Shown: positions 11,335-20,933 of the stretch, piece by piece
How positions within the stretch are numbered: position 1 is the stretch's first letter
Layout of the letters: each line of letters starts with the position of its first letter
Notes under the pieces: generated by a model
Told to the model about the DNA's origin: nothing
The model's input: the letters and a program-made list of their open reading frames with translations, nothing else
Databases searched by the model: none
Origin: Limnephilus marmoratus
Taxonomy: Eukaryota > Arthropoda > Insecta > Trichoptera > Limnephilidae
DNA length: 64,000 bases
Assembly (NCBI GenBank): GCA_917880885.1
Contig: OU862915.1
Coordinates: 35,906,676-35,970,675 of the forward strand
Direction: 5' to 3'
Made by a program: the position numbers and the translations under genes

Positions 11335-11991
11335 TTTATTCCAGTCTACGGGGAGGATAGTGCAATCCCACACAATCCATTAGGTTATTAATACATTCAC
11401 AATATATTTGAAAAAAAAAAGAAAAAGCAGGTGATAATAAGAAAATAATAATATTAAGCTTTTAGGATTCTGTTAGCACATTTCGAGTTAGTATTTTTCT
11501 CCAGTGTGAATCAATGCTGGATGATGGATTGAGGCGGGCTTCCATGACGAGGATTTTTCCAGAGCTGCTTATCCTTTCCCTCATTCCTGCCACCCTGATC
11601 TAATAAGCGCTGCATATTTGAGAACTCGCCCCTCCGTGAACATCCGGGAAGAGCTGCAATATATTGGGAGACCAAACATTAGGCGGAAGGCGTTGTTGTA
11701 CTCTACCCGAAGTCTTTCCATGCTACACTTCTTGCAGTTTGCCCAGAGTTCGCACGTATACAGCGTTGCGCAGAAGGAAAGGAAGAGCGTCCTTTTTACA
11801 GCAGTACTGCAAAGGCGGAATCTTCTACTGAGCATGTTTGCTTTTACGCTGAGAGCTCTTTGCCTATCGATGTCATCATCGTCCATCAGATTACTTGTGA
11901 TTATGTGTCCAATGAAATAAAAACATCTGTAACAGACGTCTTGATGCATTGGATCTTGTTTGCGTGAAACTTTTGCAGCTGGTCGCCACAC
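11335..11991 (-). mobile_element. LINE-L 3' portion, copy 1
   Basis: A minus-strand open frame at 11991-11581 (136 codons) is the C-terminal part of a non-LTR RT. It reads YFIGHIITSNLMDDDDI, then a KANMLSRRF segment, LYTCELW, RVEYNNAFRLMFGLP and MFTEGRV. These motifs follow the palm in a LINE group common in arthropods, fish and crustaceans. A 240-bp 3' untranslated region with an A-rich segment (11410-11428) follows. The same family occurs at 41735-41875 and 56655-57505. The frame is intact but 5'-truncated, so it lacks the catalytic domain. Confidence 0.8.
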
Positions 11992-12462
11992 CTGTTCCTT
12001 CAGAATATTGCTGCCTACAAAAGAACAGTAAACAGCTTATGGACAAGTCGATTCTTGCAAAATGTTACATGAAGGACTGCAGGTGTTATTCAGAAACCAA
12101 AAACACCTCGCTTTGTCTCAAACCACAGGTGCGAAATGCGGTCAACCCATGCAAGAAAACACTTCGTGTCTAAACTAGTTTGTTTACGTGAAAAATCACA
12201 GCTGGCCGCTGCACGTGTCCCTTCAAAACATTATCGCCTACTACCTATTCAGAGCAGAGTAATATTAATCAAGTCGATTCTTGCAAAGTGTTGCACAGAA
12301 AACTGCACGTGTTATTCGGGCACAAAAGCACTTAGCAACCAAAACGCCTTGCATTATATTGATGATAAATCCTGCATTTAAGTAGGTGCGTTCGTCCACC
12401 TTAGAAAATCAGGTCAACTCAGGCAAGAAAACAATACACATGTCCAAACCAGTTTGTTATTC
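11958..12462 (+). repeat. Imperfect 224-bp tandem repeat, about two units
   Basis: The unit starting GTTTGCGTGAAAC at 11958 recurs at 12182 (GTTTACGTGAAAA), and both contain AGTCGATTCTTGCAAA and GTGTTATTC. A third, diverged start is near 12452. The unit is richer in GC than its surroundings. It precedes a TATA-like and AATAAA-like stretch at 12590-12620, so it could be the repeated U3 part of a long terminal repeat. Confidence 0.55.
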
Positions 12463-12574
12463 AAAACGAAACATAGCACACCAGAAACCTGCCTCAAACA
12501 CCTGGGGTAATTAAGATAAACAACAGATGCAGAAATACAAAACATGTTTACGTTTTCCTTCAAAACAGGTGTAC

Positions 12575-12680
12575 GTAAAATTTAGTATAAAAACCATCTG
12601 AAAATAAATATTCATTACATTTACTAAGAAGTCTCTGAGTTATTATTATCTCCCGAAACCGAAGTGATGATCGGAGTCCA
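12575..12680 (+). promoter_or_regulatory. Possible LTR-like core promoter remnant
   Basis: TAGTATAAAAACC at about 12591 is followed 20 bases later by AATAAATATTC. The order (upstream tandem units, TATA box, poly(A)-like signal) resembles an LTR, but no matching second LTR, primer-binding site or TG..CA ends could be fixed. Confidence 0.25.
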
Positions 12681-12755
12681 GCGCCCTATTGTTGATAGTA
12701 TTTGTATGGAACAAATAAGTGGTCTCATACAACATCATTGAATAATTTTTAAGTT

Positions 12756-12816
12756 GTCACGCCGTTTTCTCCTTCTTCAGCCATCGTTTCAGACTGCGTT
12801 ACAGTGTTATCTTCTG
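12756..12816 (-). mobile_element. PLE-P terminal repeat remnant
   Basis: The minus strand reads ACTGTAACGCAGTCTGAAAC-GATGGCTGAAGAAGGAG. It aligns with the PLE-P end (ACTGTAACGCTGTCCGAAA-AGTTGGCTAAAGGAGG) at 60.5 kb. The hammerhead-like 5' half is mutated (AGAAGA in place of CTGATGA). Confidence 0.55.
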
Positions 12817-13194
12817 TTAGGTTTAATATTCTCTAATACGAAAAATGTTAGACGCATTATAATAATAATTAGATAATTTGTTCAGCGTCCATCTGATCAT
12901 ATCATTTAAAACTTGGCAGTTCACTTCACATAAAAATTATTTATTTTAGAAAGTTTATTCTTGTAGAAGGGTTTGGACGCAGAAGACACTAATAAAAACA
13001 TTAGGCATTCTTGCATAATTTGCCATTAGAAGATTAGTGGTAATAGTATAGTTCGTATTTATTTTAAAAGACTGGAAAATAAGGACTCGTTAGGCCTGGA
13101 GAGTTTTTTATGATGTAAGCTTAAAAAACTTAGAAATTCTTAGTTGTAAACATTTTTTTACCCCGAACTCCGAAGGTGAAAAGAAATCGTATCC

Positions 13195-13478
13195 AATTGA
13201 CAATACGAATACCGTACAAAATTATCAACTGCTCCCAACCGCTGGAGCCAGTGATACTGTGGCATTCCCAACTGGAGAATGTTGTGAGGTTGAATGTTGC
13301 GGGGAGAGGAAGGAGATGGGGGAGAGGAAGGTGGGGAAGTTCCTAGCAATTCAGATCTGGTCACCAAACATGGCTGAACCCATTTCAAGCAACGTTTCAA
13401 TTCTGAATGGTGGTCGTTAACCAAGGAAATTGAGAGTATCTTTTTAAATGATTGAATTGTGAAAGAACACAAATCAAA
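13195..13478 (-). mobile_element. SINE-A body, 5' truncated, head-to-head with next copy
   Basis: Matches the SINE-A body in reverse: GCTCCCAACCGCTGGAGCCAGT at the 3' end, then the purine-rich AGGAAGGTGGGGAAG segment, CAGATCTGGTCACCAAACA, and GTTTCAATTCTGAATGGTGG. The tRNA-like head is missing. It abuts a full copy in the opposite direction at 13481. Confidence 0.8.
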
Positions 13479-13480
13479 AA

Positions 13481-13835
13481 ACGGCGTGATCCAGCGGTAA
13501 GGCTCTTGACTCGCAATCTGAAGGTCGCGGAACCGAATCTCGGTGCGTGGGCAAATAAATTTTATTTAACTAATTTGTGTTGTTTCGCGATTTATTCATT
13601 TCATTTAAAATAACATATAGTAGGTATATTTGCACCATTCAGAATTGAAACGTTGCTTGCAATGGCTTTAGTCGTGTTTGGTGACCAGATCTGAATAACC
13701 AGGTTCTTTCCTGCCTTCCATCTCCTCCCCTTCTCTACTACCTTCAGCCTCACAACATACCCCAAATAGACTCACTGGCTCCAGACGGGAGCAGCTGTGA
13801 CTCGTGTGAGGTATTCATATAAAAAAAAAAATAGA
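13481..13835 (+). mobile_element. SINE-A, full-length copy, type 1 head
   Basis: The tRNA-derived head (13484-13557) has an A-box-like TGATCCAGCGG and a B-box-like GGAACCGAATCTC, followed by AAATAAATTTTATTT, the conserved body and an A-rich tail (13821-13831). The A box, B box, body and poly(A) order is that of a pol III-transcribed SINE moved by LINE machinery. It codes for no protein. Confidence 0.85.
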
Positions 13836-13902
13836 AATTATTTGAGCCCTCGACTTTGAATTTACTGGTCGAGAGTCTTACCCCTCCACCACGGGGCTTG
13901 CC
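13836..13902 (-). mobile_element. SINE-A type 2 head fragment
   Basis: Read in reverse, this is the second kind of SINE-A head (CCCCGTGGTGGAGGGGTAAGACTCTCGACCAG...). It follows the tail of the previous SINE in opposite orientation. Only the head is present. Confidence 0.55.
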
Positions 13903-14094
13903 TAAAAAGGTTATTTTTAAGTTTAGCTCTTAAGTCTGTGATCATTCAGAATGACGTCTTCCCAAAGTCAAAATTTAAATATATGTTTTCTTTTAAAACT
14001 CACAAATTATAGACAGAACTAATCTGTCTGAAATATCTAGGTTGACCGAACTATATTGACTTCTCTCCTCAGGTAGCAACCGCGTATTATATAA

Positions 14095-14655
14095 GGTGCG
14101 CCAGAGAAACTTACTTATTTGAAAAAATTCCCGACTGTTGAGTTGGGCAGGTAGAGGGGCGGGAGGAGGCGCATCTGGAGGGGGACGTCCCCAAATTTGT
14201 TTCCCATTCTCGTCAAGATGGAGCCACAGCACACACAGCACGAGTTTCAATGAATTTGCTGCGACAACATTTCCCCGACCGCCTCATCTCTCTCCGAGGC
14301 GATCTCCCATAACCGGCGCGCTCTCCGGATTTGACTCCATGTGATTTTTTTTATGGGGTTATTTGAAATCCCTTGTTTATGTCGATCGACCACGGACCAT
14401 AGATCACCTGAATTCACCTGATCACCTATTGCCAATATTCCGATTGATATGCTGAGAAGAGTGGACGAGAACTTCAAAAAACAACTTAACCAGTGTATGC
14501 GCGATGAGGGTCGCCATTTAAAAGATGTCATTTCTAAGACAGTATGAAAAAAAACTTGGTACATTTTATTTTCATATAAAAAAAGAATTACAACAATAAC
14601 TACAGTGCTTTTGTTTTTATTGAACTTTCAAATAAGTAAGTTTCTCTGGCGCACC
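14095..14655 (+). mobile_element. Mariner-like DNA transposon, 561 bp, internally deleted
   Basis: Ends are perfect 30-bp inverted repeats (14095-14124 and 14626-14655; GGTGCGCCAGAGAAAC...). Between them, on the plus strand, lies a broken transposase C-terminus. The N-terminal helix-turn-helix and the first catalytic Asp regions are missing. No TA duplication sits exactly at the ends, so the flanks may have changed. Confidence 0.8.
14236..14547 (+). pseudogene. Transposase C-terminus, IS630/Tc1/mariner type, broken
   Basis: The plus frame near 14300-14400 reads FPDRLISLRGDLP, a stop (TAA at about 14310, where the family usually has Trp), then SPDLTPCDFFLWGYLKSLV. This is the typical block around the third catalytic acidic residue of mariner-like transposases. 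Further on, after a frameshift, come MLRRVDENFKKQLNQCMRDEGRHL and the C-terminal stop at 14545-14547. It is clearly non-functional. Confidence 0.8.
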
Positions 14656-14659
14656 CCGT

Positions 14660-15120
14660 ACTAGCGAACATACAAGGCTCGCGAATTCCTCCTATGGGCT
14701 CTTCGCATGCCAATAGCGGCGTCGAACGAAAAAGAAGAACCATTCTGTTCCTGATACGTTGATCCAACAGCTCGAAAACTGCTTCGTGTTCGCAACCCAC
14801 TGTTCCGATAACTAATATTGTTCAAATCGCACCCGGGGAATAACAACGGCACAACTCAAAAAACCTCTTTTTTCAGGAGAGCAGTTTGAATGTTTCGTTT
14901 GCGTGTATTAAATCAGTTTATTAACAAACGAAAAAACATTATTTTACGAAATTTGGGTAACCGGTTTTCATTTCATTACATATCTGAGTTTTTAAAATTT
15001 CTCCCATTTATATATTGTATTTAAGGCAAATTTCAAATTTGTGCCATTATTATTGCGGAAATCTTTTAAAATTTTCAACTTATGCCCCAAAGCAGTATTA
15101 TGCATCAGTCATCTTGTGAA
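14660..15120. other. Unassigned stretch
   Basis: The part next to the mariner element (14660-14850) is less AT-rich; the rest is AT-rich. Minus-strand open frames of 63-66 codons have no recognisable motif. No repeat family of this window is present. Confidence 0.3.
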
Positions 15121-15134
15121 AATAAAGGTAATTT

Positions 15135-15400
15135 TATTTTTGTTTTGTTTTTGGGGTGTTATGCCGTGTTGCGCTACCTCATTCTTTAGCCAACGTTACG
15201 GATAGCGTTGCAGTATCCATCATCAGGGCAGATCCGGCAGATTCGGCAAAACGATACATCAGCCGGATCTGCCCTGATGATGTTCTCTGAAACGCTGTCC
15301 AAAACTTTGGCTAAAGAAGGAGGTAGCGCAATACGGTATAACACCCTAAAAACAAATAACGAAAATACTTTTGGCCGTGAAAATCTAAAAACGTAACAAA
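15135..15400. mobile_element. Two PLE-P terminal repeats head-to-head
   Basis: The left arm (15135-15240) is a minus-strand PLE-P end and the right arm (15262-15392) a plus-strand one. They meet in a perfect 21-bp inverted repeat (15218-15238 and 15262-15282) with a 23-base spacer. The left arm keeps the hammerhead-like CTGATGA and a helix GGATA/TATCC, but has GTAAC in place of GAAAC. The right arm is decayed in that helix but keeps the distal part CTTTTGGCCGTGAAAATC. Penelope elements are known to carry such inverted terminal pieces. Confidence 0.75.
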
Positions 15401-15501
15401 ATTCATTTCAGTTTTTAAACTTTCGTTTTTTTTAATAATGACAACAAATAAAACAAAAAAAAATTTCTACCTCTTGCAATTAAAAAAAATCTAATAAACA
15501 T

Positions 15502-15690
15502 CATCAGCTGTAGCTGTATCAGCATCAGTAATAGTGGAAATACTTAAATTTGTTTAAAATGGTGATGGTTACAAAAAAATATTAAAATTCAATTCTCATC
15601 AACTTCATCGACTGTAGCTGTATTAGCATCAGCAATAGTGGAAACCCTTAAATTTGTTTGAAATTGATGATAGTTTGAGTTGGGCCTCGC
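15502..15690. repeat. 104-bp direct repeat, two units
   Basis: CTGTAGCTGTATCAGCATCA at 15508 recurs as CTGTAGCTGTATTAGCATCA at 15612, and both are followed by ATAGTGGAAA and AAATTTGTTT. Two diverged units. Confidence 0.6.
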
Positions 15691-16105
15691 AAAGTGAAAT
15701 TAAGTCTTTTATTTTAGCTACAGGAAGAGCTGGTAGCAAAAGGTACGCCGGGAACAGAATTTTTGTATCTTGTCCACCTCTTTGTATTTTCCTAACTTTG
15801 ATTCTTAGATAATCTCTTTCAAAATTATTTTTATAAAATATAATAAATGGGCGTAACTTGTTAACTTTTAACTCTTTTATATTTTGTCGTACAATAGCTT
15901 CTTGGTGTTCATTAATATTTAAATTCTTACCCACTAGGTTCGACAGTCACTTCTTTAATCCTATTAGGATGCTCTTTTTGCCAATTGAACTACAGGAACC
16001 CATTGAGCTGGTACAAATATTGATCCTGATTTAAGTGTCCTTCTTTTTTGTTTTCCAATAACAGAATGCATCGCATCACCCATAATGTAAGAAACTTGTG
16101 GCTAA
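15610..16105 (-). pseudogene. Fragment of an arthropod transposon-type protein, unassigned
   Basis: The minus frame at 15934-15629 (101 codons) and a second frame upstream (about 16100-15975; SYIMGDAMHSVI, then VPAQWVPVVQLA) together look like one broken protein. The order H/S-type motif, PxQW, then PALPVAKIKDLISLCE resembles the C-terminal region of an uncharacterised protein family often found with arthropod mobile elements. I know the pattern but cannot name the family. At least one frameshift separates the two pieces. Confidence 0.35.
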
Positions 16106-16461
16106 TGCTTTAAATATTTAATTCAGTGCCGGCGTATTGCAGCGGTAAGGCGCTTGCCTCGCATTCCGAAGGTCGAATCCCGGCGTGGCAAATAAATTTT
16201 ATTTAATTAATTTGTGTATTTCACAATTTATTCATTAAAAATAATATATAGAGGAGATGTACTGAATATGGCATACGTTCCTAATATGAGATGGTGGTGT
16301 TTCTCAAAATTTAAGTAAGAACAGTCTCTGTAACCCAATCTTCCCGATTCCCCACCGACCGATCTTGAATATTCAGTACTCGTCCTGACGCCGACCATAC
16401 CACACTTACCTGAGAGAGTGATTAAGTTTTTGTGACTCACCGATTATATATTTACGTAATT

Positions 16462-16565
16462 TTCACTTCTTCAGGAATACTTTTATTCCTGAAGAAGTGA
16501 ACATGGTTCACGAAACATGTTGATAGTATAAAATATAAAAAAATAAAGTGATGTAAACTAAGTTA
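16462..16565 (+). mobile_element. Penelope-type end with hammerhead-like core and palindrome
   Basis: A perfect 18-bp palindrome (16462-16479 / 16484-16501, 4-base loop) ends in CCTGAAGA. Downstream come GTGAAC-ATG-GTTCAC (helix), GAAA (16512-16515) and the self-complementary ACATGT (16515-16520). The order CUGANGA, helix, GAAA, palindromic helix matches hammerhead motifs known from Penelope elements, but with one extra base before the helix and a weak outer stem. It lies inside the pogo-like element. Confidence 0.5.
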
Positions 16566-16740
16566 TTTTCTTTTAATAAATATTTGTTTGTATTGATCTT
16601 GTTCCTAATATGGGATTTCTTGATAACCCTAATGTGGAATACTATCTCATATTAGGAAGAGTATTTTCAAAATTGAATTCTAGTAGAACTAAATTTCTTT
16701 TTGCTATTCCAGGTTGTCGTAGTCGAAACAGTATGAAATA

Positions 16741-16860
16741 ATGTCGTATAAGAAACAGCGGAAGAAGTGGGACAAAAAACATTAATAAAGGTCATGGAAG
16801 CTGTAAAATCGAACACCGTGGGGTATCAGAGGCGAAGAGTAGATCTAATGTTTAGCCTGC
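16741..16860 (+). pseudogene. N-terminal psq/CENP-B-like helix-turn-helix fragment
   Basis: ATG at about 16741 opens MSYKKQRKKWDKK. After a one-base frameshift the frame continues TLIKVMEAVKSNTVGYQ. The pattern K-W-D-x(4)-L-x(2)-A-M/V-x-A-V-K is the start of the DNA-binding domain of pogo/jerky-like transposases. The catalytic DDE domain is absent. Confidence 0.55.
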
Positions 16861-17574
16861 TGCCATTGATACCATTTTGAGTGTTCGGGAACCGATAATA
16901 TTATATTTTTGTGATTATTGCATGCAAAATTTAAAAAAATCAGTGTATTCCATAATAGGAGCACTTTTTTATATCGGTTTTTCCTACTGTTTTACCTTTC
17001 GTTTAAAATGAAGACGTTTGTGTGTTTCTTTTCACATTTCGTTGACATTTTAAATTCCGTAACTATATTTCTAAAGATTTCAATGTATAATACGTATGTA
17101 TAAACGATTGAATTATAATTAATTTTTTTTTATCTAAGCTATCCCATATCCGATACATCTCCTTTAGTATATTTGCGCCACGTTCCAGAGTTGAAGATAC
17201 TCTCAGTATCGCCCTGGTGTAAGACTACCATTCAGAATTGAAACGTTGCTCGAAATGGCTTCTGCCGTGTTTGGTGACGAGATCTGAATAGCCAGGTACC
17301 TCCCCACCTTCCTCTTCCCTATCTCCTTCCTCTCCCCACTATCTTCAGCCTCACAACATATCCCAATTGGGGATTCCATAGTCCCACTGGCTCCAGACGG
17401 GAGCAGTTGGGACTCTTGTGCGGTATTCATGTAAAAAAAAAAACACAATAAATAAATAAACTTACTGCGTACTTATTTTTATTTTGACCAAAGACTGTTT
17501 TTAATTAAATTTACGTTAAATACAAAATAATAATATGAAAACATAAAATAAAATAACTTGTCTTACTACGTCAT

Positions 17575-17955
17575 CTTAGGGGATGCTCTGTGGAGGGTCT
17601 TTTTAAGGAAGGAAAGGATAGGAAGTTTTGGGAACAAAAAGGGTTGAGGGGTGGGTAGAAATCTGGGGATCAGTATGTCTAGGACTGACGGACGTTTGAA
17701 TCCATTCCTTCAACTGCGATGCAAGGCGGTGGGTCGAAATATTCTGGCTGGTGAGGATAAAAGATCTCTTCCGATCAGTCTCACTCGACCCTGCCCACCA
17801 CGCATCCGGTGAGCTGACGTGGCTGACGGACCGCCAGGACCTGGTCAAACCTCACCTCATGAACCCGGGCACCGGGAACCACTTGGGGTGACCTATGGCA
17901 TAGGTGTTGGTTATCTCTCCAGGATAACGGCACACCGATGGTCACAATTACCGAC
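17575..17955 (-). mobile_element. SINE-H copy
   Basis: In reverse this follows the SINE-H layout: head side (GGTGACC/CCAAGTGGTTCCC...), the middle TGAACCCGGGCACC reversed, the pyrimidine-rich CCCACCCCTCAACCC segment, and the GGATGCTCTGTGG end. The A-tail is lost. Confidence 0.7.
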
Positions 17956-17959
17956 ACTT

Positions 17960-18540
17960 TTTGATAAACATATTGATCAGTATTTTTATGTTTAATTAGC
18001 GACATTTTGAGAGTGAGATGTCCCTATGAATTTCCAACTCATTAATAGATATAGGTAAATTTAGATTTTGTGCAATATTGTAGTATGATCCACAGTAGGT
18101 AGAAACCTTCTTCTTCTTTTCAAGTAACTAAGTAGGACCTTTCAAGGAAAGGAGGAAGAAAAAGGAAAAAATAACAATGAAGGATTTGAGAACATGGGTT
18201 TAGTTTTTAAGCTATTTCAGAACTAAACAGCCCCCATGTAAGAATCATCAATTATTATTGAGTTTTGAAACATTATATTATTTTATCAGTTGAACGTTTT
18301 CAAGAATATTAATTTATTATGCAATTTTTAAAAAGTGTGGAGTAAATCTAATAAATTACTTCAGATAGACGCAATTTCGGGTTTTACTATGAGTAGTAAA
18401 ACTAATAACATTATTAACCCATCTCAACTAAATATATTACTATAAACGAAAATAATGCCCACTTCCTTATCTTTAAGCGGCTTTAAAAAACCGTGCCAAA
18501 ATCAGATAACGTCCAGCCTAGGTTAAGAAATCTTTTCCGG
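17960..18540. other. Unassigned AT-rich stretch
   Basis: No family or coding region recognised. Confidence 0.3.
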
Positions 18541-18573
18541 GGCCAGGATTTCGATTGGATTTAAGATTGTATC

Positions 18574-18760
18574 GCTCCACGTTGGGCGCCAACTGTGAAC
18601 TGCGGCCCACCCTAGGCGGCGATAGTAGGGTGGTTCGGTTTTGGTAGGAACTTGGTAGGGGCGGTGTGGGAGGACTCGGGTTAGATGCGGTGGTATTGCT
18701 TGCGCCTTCGGGGAAATTAGGAACTGGGAGCGAAATATGCGAGTGAAAATATTATTGGTA
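18574..18760 (-). mobile_element. Possible LTR edge with primer-binding site (minus)
   Basis: On the minus strand 18591-18574 reads TGGCGCCCAACGTGGAGC, a form used as tRNA primer-binding site by LTR retrotransposons, preceded two bases earlier by a CA dinucleotide that could end an LTR lying to the right (18594 onward, GC-richer). No polypurine tract, second LTR or gag/pol frame was found, so this is a remnant at best. Confidence 0.3.
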
Positions 18761-18860
18761 TGTATTGGGCGGATCGAAATAATCCTCTACGACGGATTAG
18801 CCGATTTCTAGAAACCTCATTGAAATTCATTTTGCTTACTGTACTAAAATTTAGACGATA

Positions 18861-19450
18861 GCCTTCGTTGTGGAGGGGCAAAACTCTCTACTAGCGATCC
18901 GGAGGACGCAGGTTCAAATTCAGGCGTGCGCAAATAATTTTTATTTTGTTGATTTGTGTTTTCAGAAATTTAACACTTTAAATATCATAATGAATGTTTA
19001 TGTGTGTTCGATGACAACTCAAATTCAAGTCACCTCAACACCTGTTTGAAAAGTCATTAAAATCTATTCTAAAAATGGTTTAAAAATAGCCCATAACCGT
19101 AACCTATTTAACAATTGTTTTATGGGTATATTTTTTCATCACTTTTAATGACTTTTCAAAGGAGGTGTTGAGTTGAGTTCAGTCTGAGTTTTACGGGACG
19201 TTCCAGAGTGGAAGATTTCCTCAGTGTCACCCTGGTGTAAAACCACTATTCAGAATTGAAACGTTGAATGGAATGGTTTTAGGTGTGTTTGGTGGCTAGA
19301 TCTGAATGGCTAGGTACTTCCCCACCTTCCTCCTTCTCATCTTCTACTCCTCCCCATATATTTTCAGGCTCTAATCATTCCCCAATTGGGGATGCCATGG
19401 TCGCCCTGACCCTAGACGGTTGGGACTCTTGTGCGGTATTTTTAAATGTA
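18861..19450 (+). mobile_element. SINE-A, type 2 head, interrupted by a foldback element
   Basis: The head at 18861-18935 has GTTGTGGAGGGGCAA (A-box region), the B box CAGGTTCAAATTC, then AATAATTTTTATTTTG. The body resumes at 19193 (ACGGGACGTTCCAGAGTGGAAG) and runs to GTGCGGTATTTTTAAATG. The gap is filled by 19014-19192. Confidence 0.8.
19014..19192. mobile_element. Foldback (MITE-like) element inside a SINE
   Basis: The ends form a long imperfect inverted repeat of about 48 bp: TGAAAAGTCATTAAAA near 19054-19069 pairs with TTTTAATGACTTTTCA near 19143-19158, and CCTCAACACC with GGTGTTGAG(G). An inner pair (AGCCCATAAC / GTTTTATGGGT) extends the fold. There is no coding capacity; the host SINE shows that it is an insertion. 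Confidence 0.6.
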
Positions 19451-19969
19451 TTCTATATAACTAGGTTTTTTTCCCTTACCTTGTAACGCTATTTCTCCAT
19501 TGTGAAAATAAGAAGAGAATGTTAAAAGCATTCAAAAATATAAATCAAATCGCGTTGGGCCATGCAAAGCGAACAGGCCAGATATTTTTAATATCTCCAC
19601 GTTCTTCATCTTAACATCAAATCAACGCAGGGGTCTTAGTAATCCTTAGAAAAACTCGCTATTTTCAGCCTAACAAATTCACTTGTGGGGGACCTACATA
19701 TGTCCCCAATAAATTTATTTGTTAAAATCGAAATATGGACTTTTTTGGGATTGATTTATTTAAAATTATTAAAACACATTTAATAAATTCAAGAAAACTC
19801 TTAGGTCAGGCAAATACATAATAATGTTATGCGTTCAAACTCGTGACCGCGATGAAGGTGTTCTTAACCATATGTACCTGATTTGCCATAAAATGCATTA
19901 GAGATACTGACAATAAGATTTCGTTACCCAGGCTGTCATTTTCCGAGTCACCAATGCATAACTTGGCTC

Positions 19970-20903
19970 GACTCGGAAATAAAATCAACAGAACTCGGAC
20001 TTAACAACTACAAAATCTTTCGCTGCGACAGAAACTCTAAATCCAGTTCCAAAACAAGGGGCGGCGGAGTGCTAATTGCAATTAAAAAAAATTGTTATCA
20101 AGAAAACTCAAAACAAAAAATAATACAGTCGAACAACTTTTTATACAAATTGATACCACCGTAGAAAAGATAATAATTGCAACTGTGTACATACCGCCAC
20201 TATCTGATGATCTAATCTACCGAAGCCACAGCAAAGACGTTGAAGATCTACTCTACAAATACCCTTACTCTAAAATTATTATTCTTGGGGATTACAACCT
20301 CCCTAACTTAAAATGGAAATCAAGTGATAGTGGTTTAATCGTAAATGAAGGCGAAAACGATCGTGCACGTGAGATTTTAGATATGACAAATTTTTAAAAT
20401 CTTTTCCAACATAACTTTATATACAATGCAAATAATCGCTTACTAGATCTAGCAATATCAAATTATCCCAAATTGGTCATTGACAAATGTAATGATCCTC
20501 TCTTACCTGTTGATAACTACCACCCCCCTTTTTATATTAAACTAAATGTGTGTAGCGTCAAACCAAAACATGTTGAAGAAACTCTCAACTACAAACGTGC
20601 AGATTTTGAATCTATAAATTATCATCTTTCCCGAGTCGACTGGTCTTTTTTATCGGACGTGAATACTGACAAATCCTTAGATAATTTATATTCAATATTG
20701 TCTAGCACCATAAAATCATATGTACCACTTCATACTCCTAAAAAACATACATATCCGACTTATTTCTCACCAGAACTAAAAGCCTTACTTCAACAAAAAA
20801 AAAACTTCCTAAAAAATTCAAAGAAACTCGATCGATAATCGACTATGCAATTTTCAGTGAATCTAGAAAACAATGCAAAGATCTTTCTAAAATCTGTTAT
20901 TAA
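19970..20903 (+). pseudogene. LINE-A endonuclease (EEP/APE-type) domain, broken
   Basis: Starts as TWLDSEIKSTELGL and YKIFRCDRN, then RGGGVLIAIKK (20064-20090). After a frameshift come TVYIPPL and ILGDYNLPNLKW (near 20175-20330). The G-D-Y-N and the TWL/RGGGV blocks are landmarks of the metal-dependent endonuclease that nicks target DNA. The linker after it continues to 20838 and, in another frame, to about 20930. Lesions as listed for the element mean no active nuclease is made. Confidence 0.85.
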
Positions 20904-20933
20904 ACATATATAAACTCTATCGAAAACACAGCT

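Larger units (their letters stand above)
16251..17164 (+). mobile_element. Pogo-like DNA transposon, 914 bp, TA target duplication
   Basis: The ends pair as inverted repeats (GAGGAGATGTACTGAATATGG against AAGGAGATGTATCGGATATGG), and the SINE target gives a TA duplication at 16249-16250 and 17165-17166. An inner inverted pair CCTAATATGAGAT (16280) / ATCTCATATTAGG (16645) is also present. It holds a broken HTH reading frame and a nested Penelope-like hairpin. TA duplication plus a psq-type HTH fits the Tc1/mariner-pogo group; the assignment is inference. Confidence 0.65.
16128..17443 (+). mobile_element. SINE-A, type 1 head, split by a DNA transposon
   Basis: The head and linker are at 16128-16250 (CGTATTGCAGCGGTAAGG..., B-box region partly deleted), and the body and A-tail at 17167-17443. 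Joining the two edges at the duplicated TA gives the linker sequence seen in uninterrupted copies (AATATATAGTATATTTG), which shows that a 914-bp element inserted here. Confidence 0.85.

Noticed and set aside
13158..13472. Minus-strand 104-codon protein
   Set aside because: It is a frame through a SINE-A body; similar Pro/Ser-rich frames recur in other SINE-A copies.
14138..14344. Plus-strand Gly/Ser-rich protein
   Set aside because: It lies in the wrong frame over the mariner transposase remnant and begins in unrelated GC-rich sequence.
16462..16501. microRNA precursor
   Set aside because: The stem is perfect but only 18 bp with a 4-base loop, too short for a precursor, and it is explained by inverted Penelope ends.
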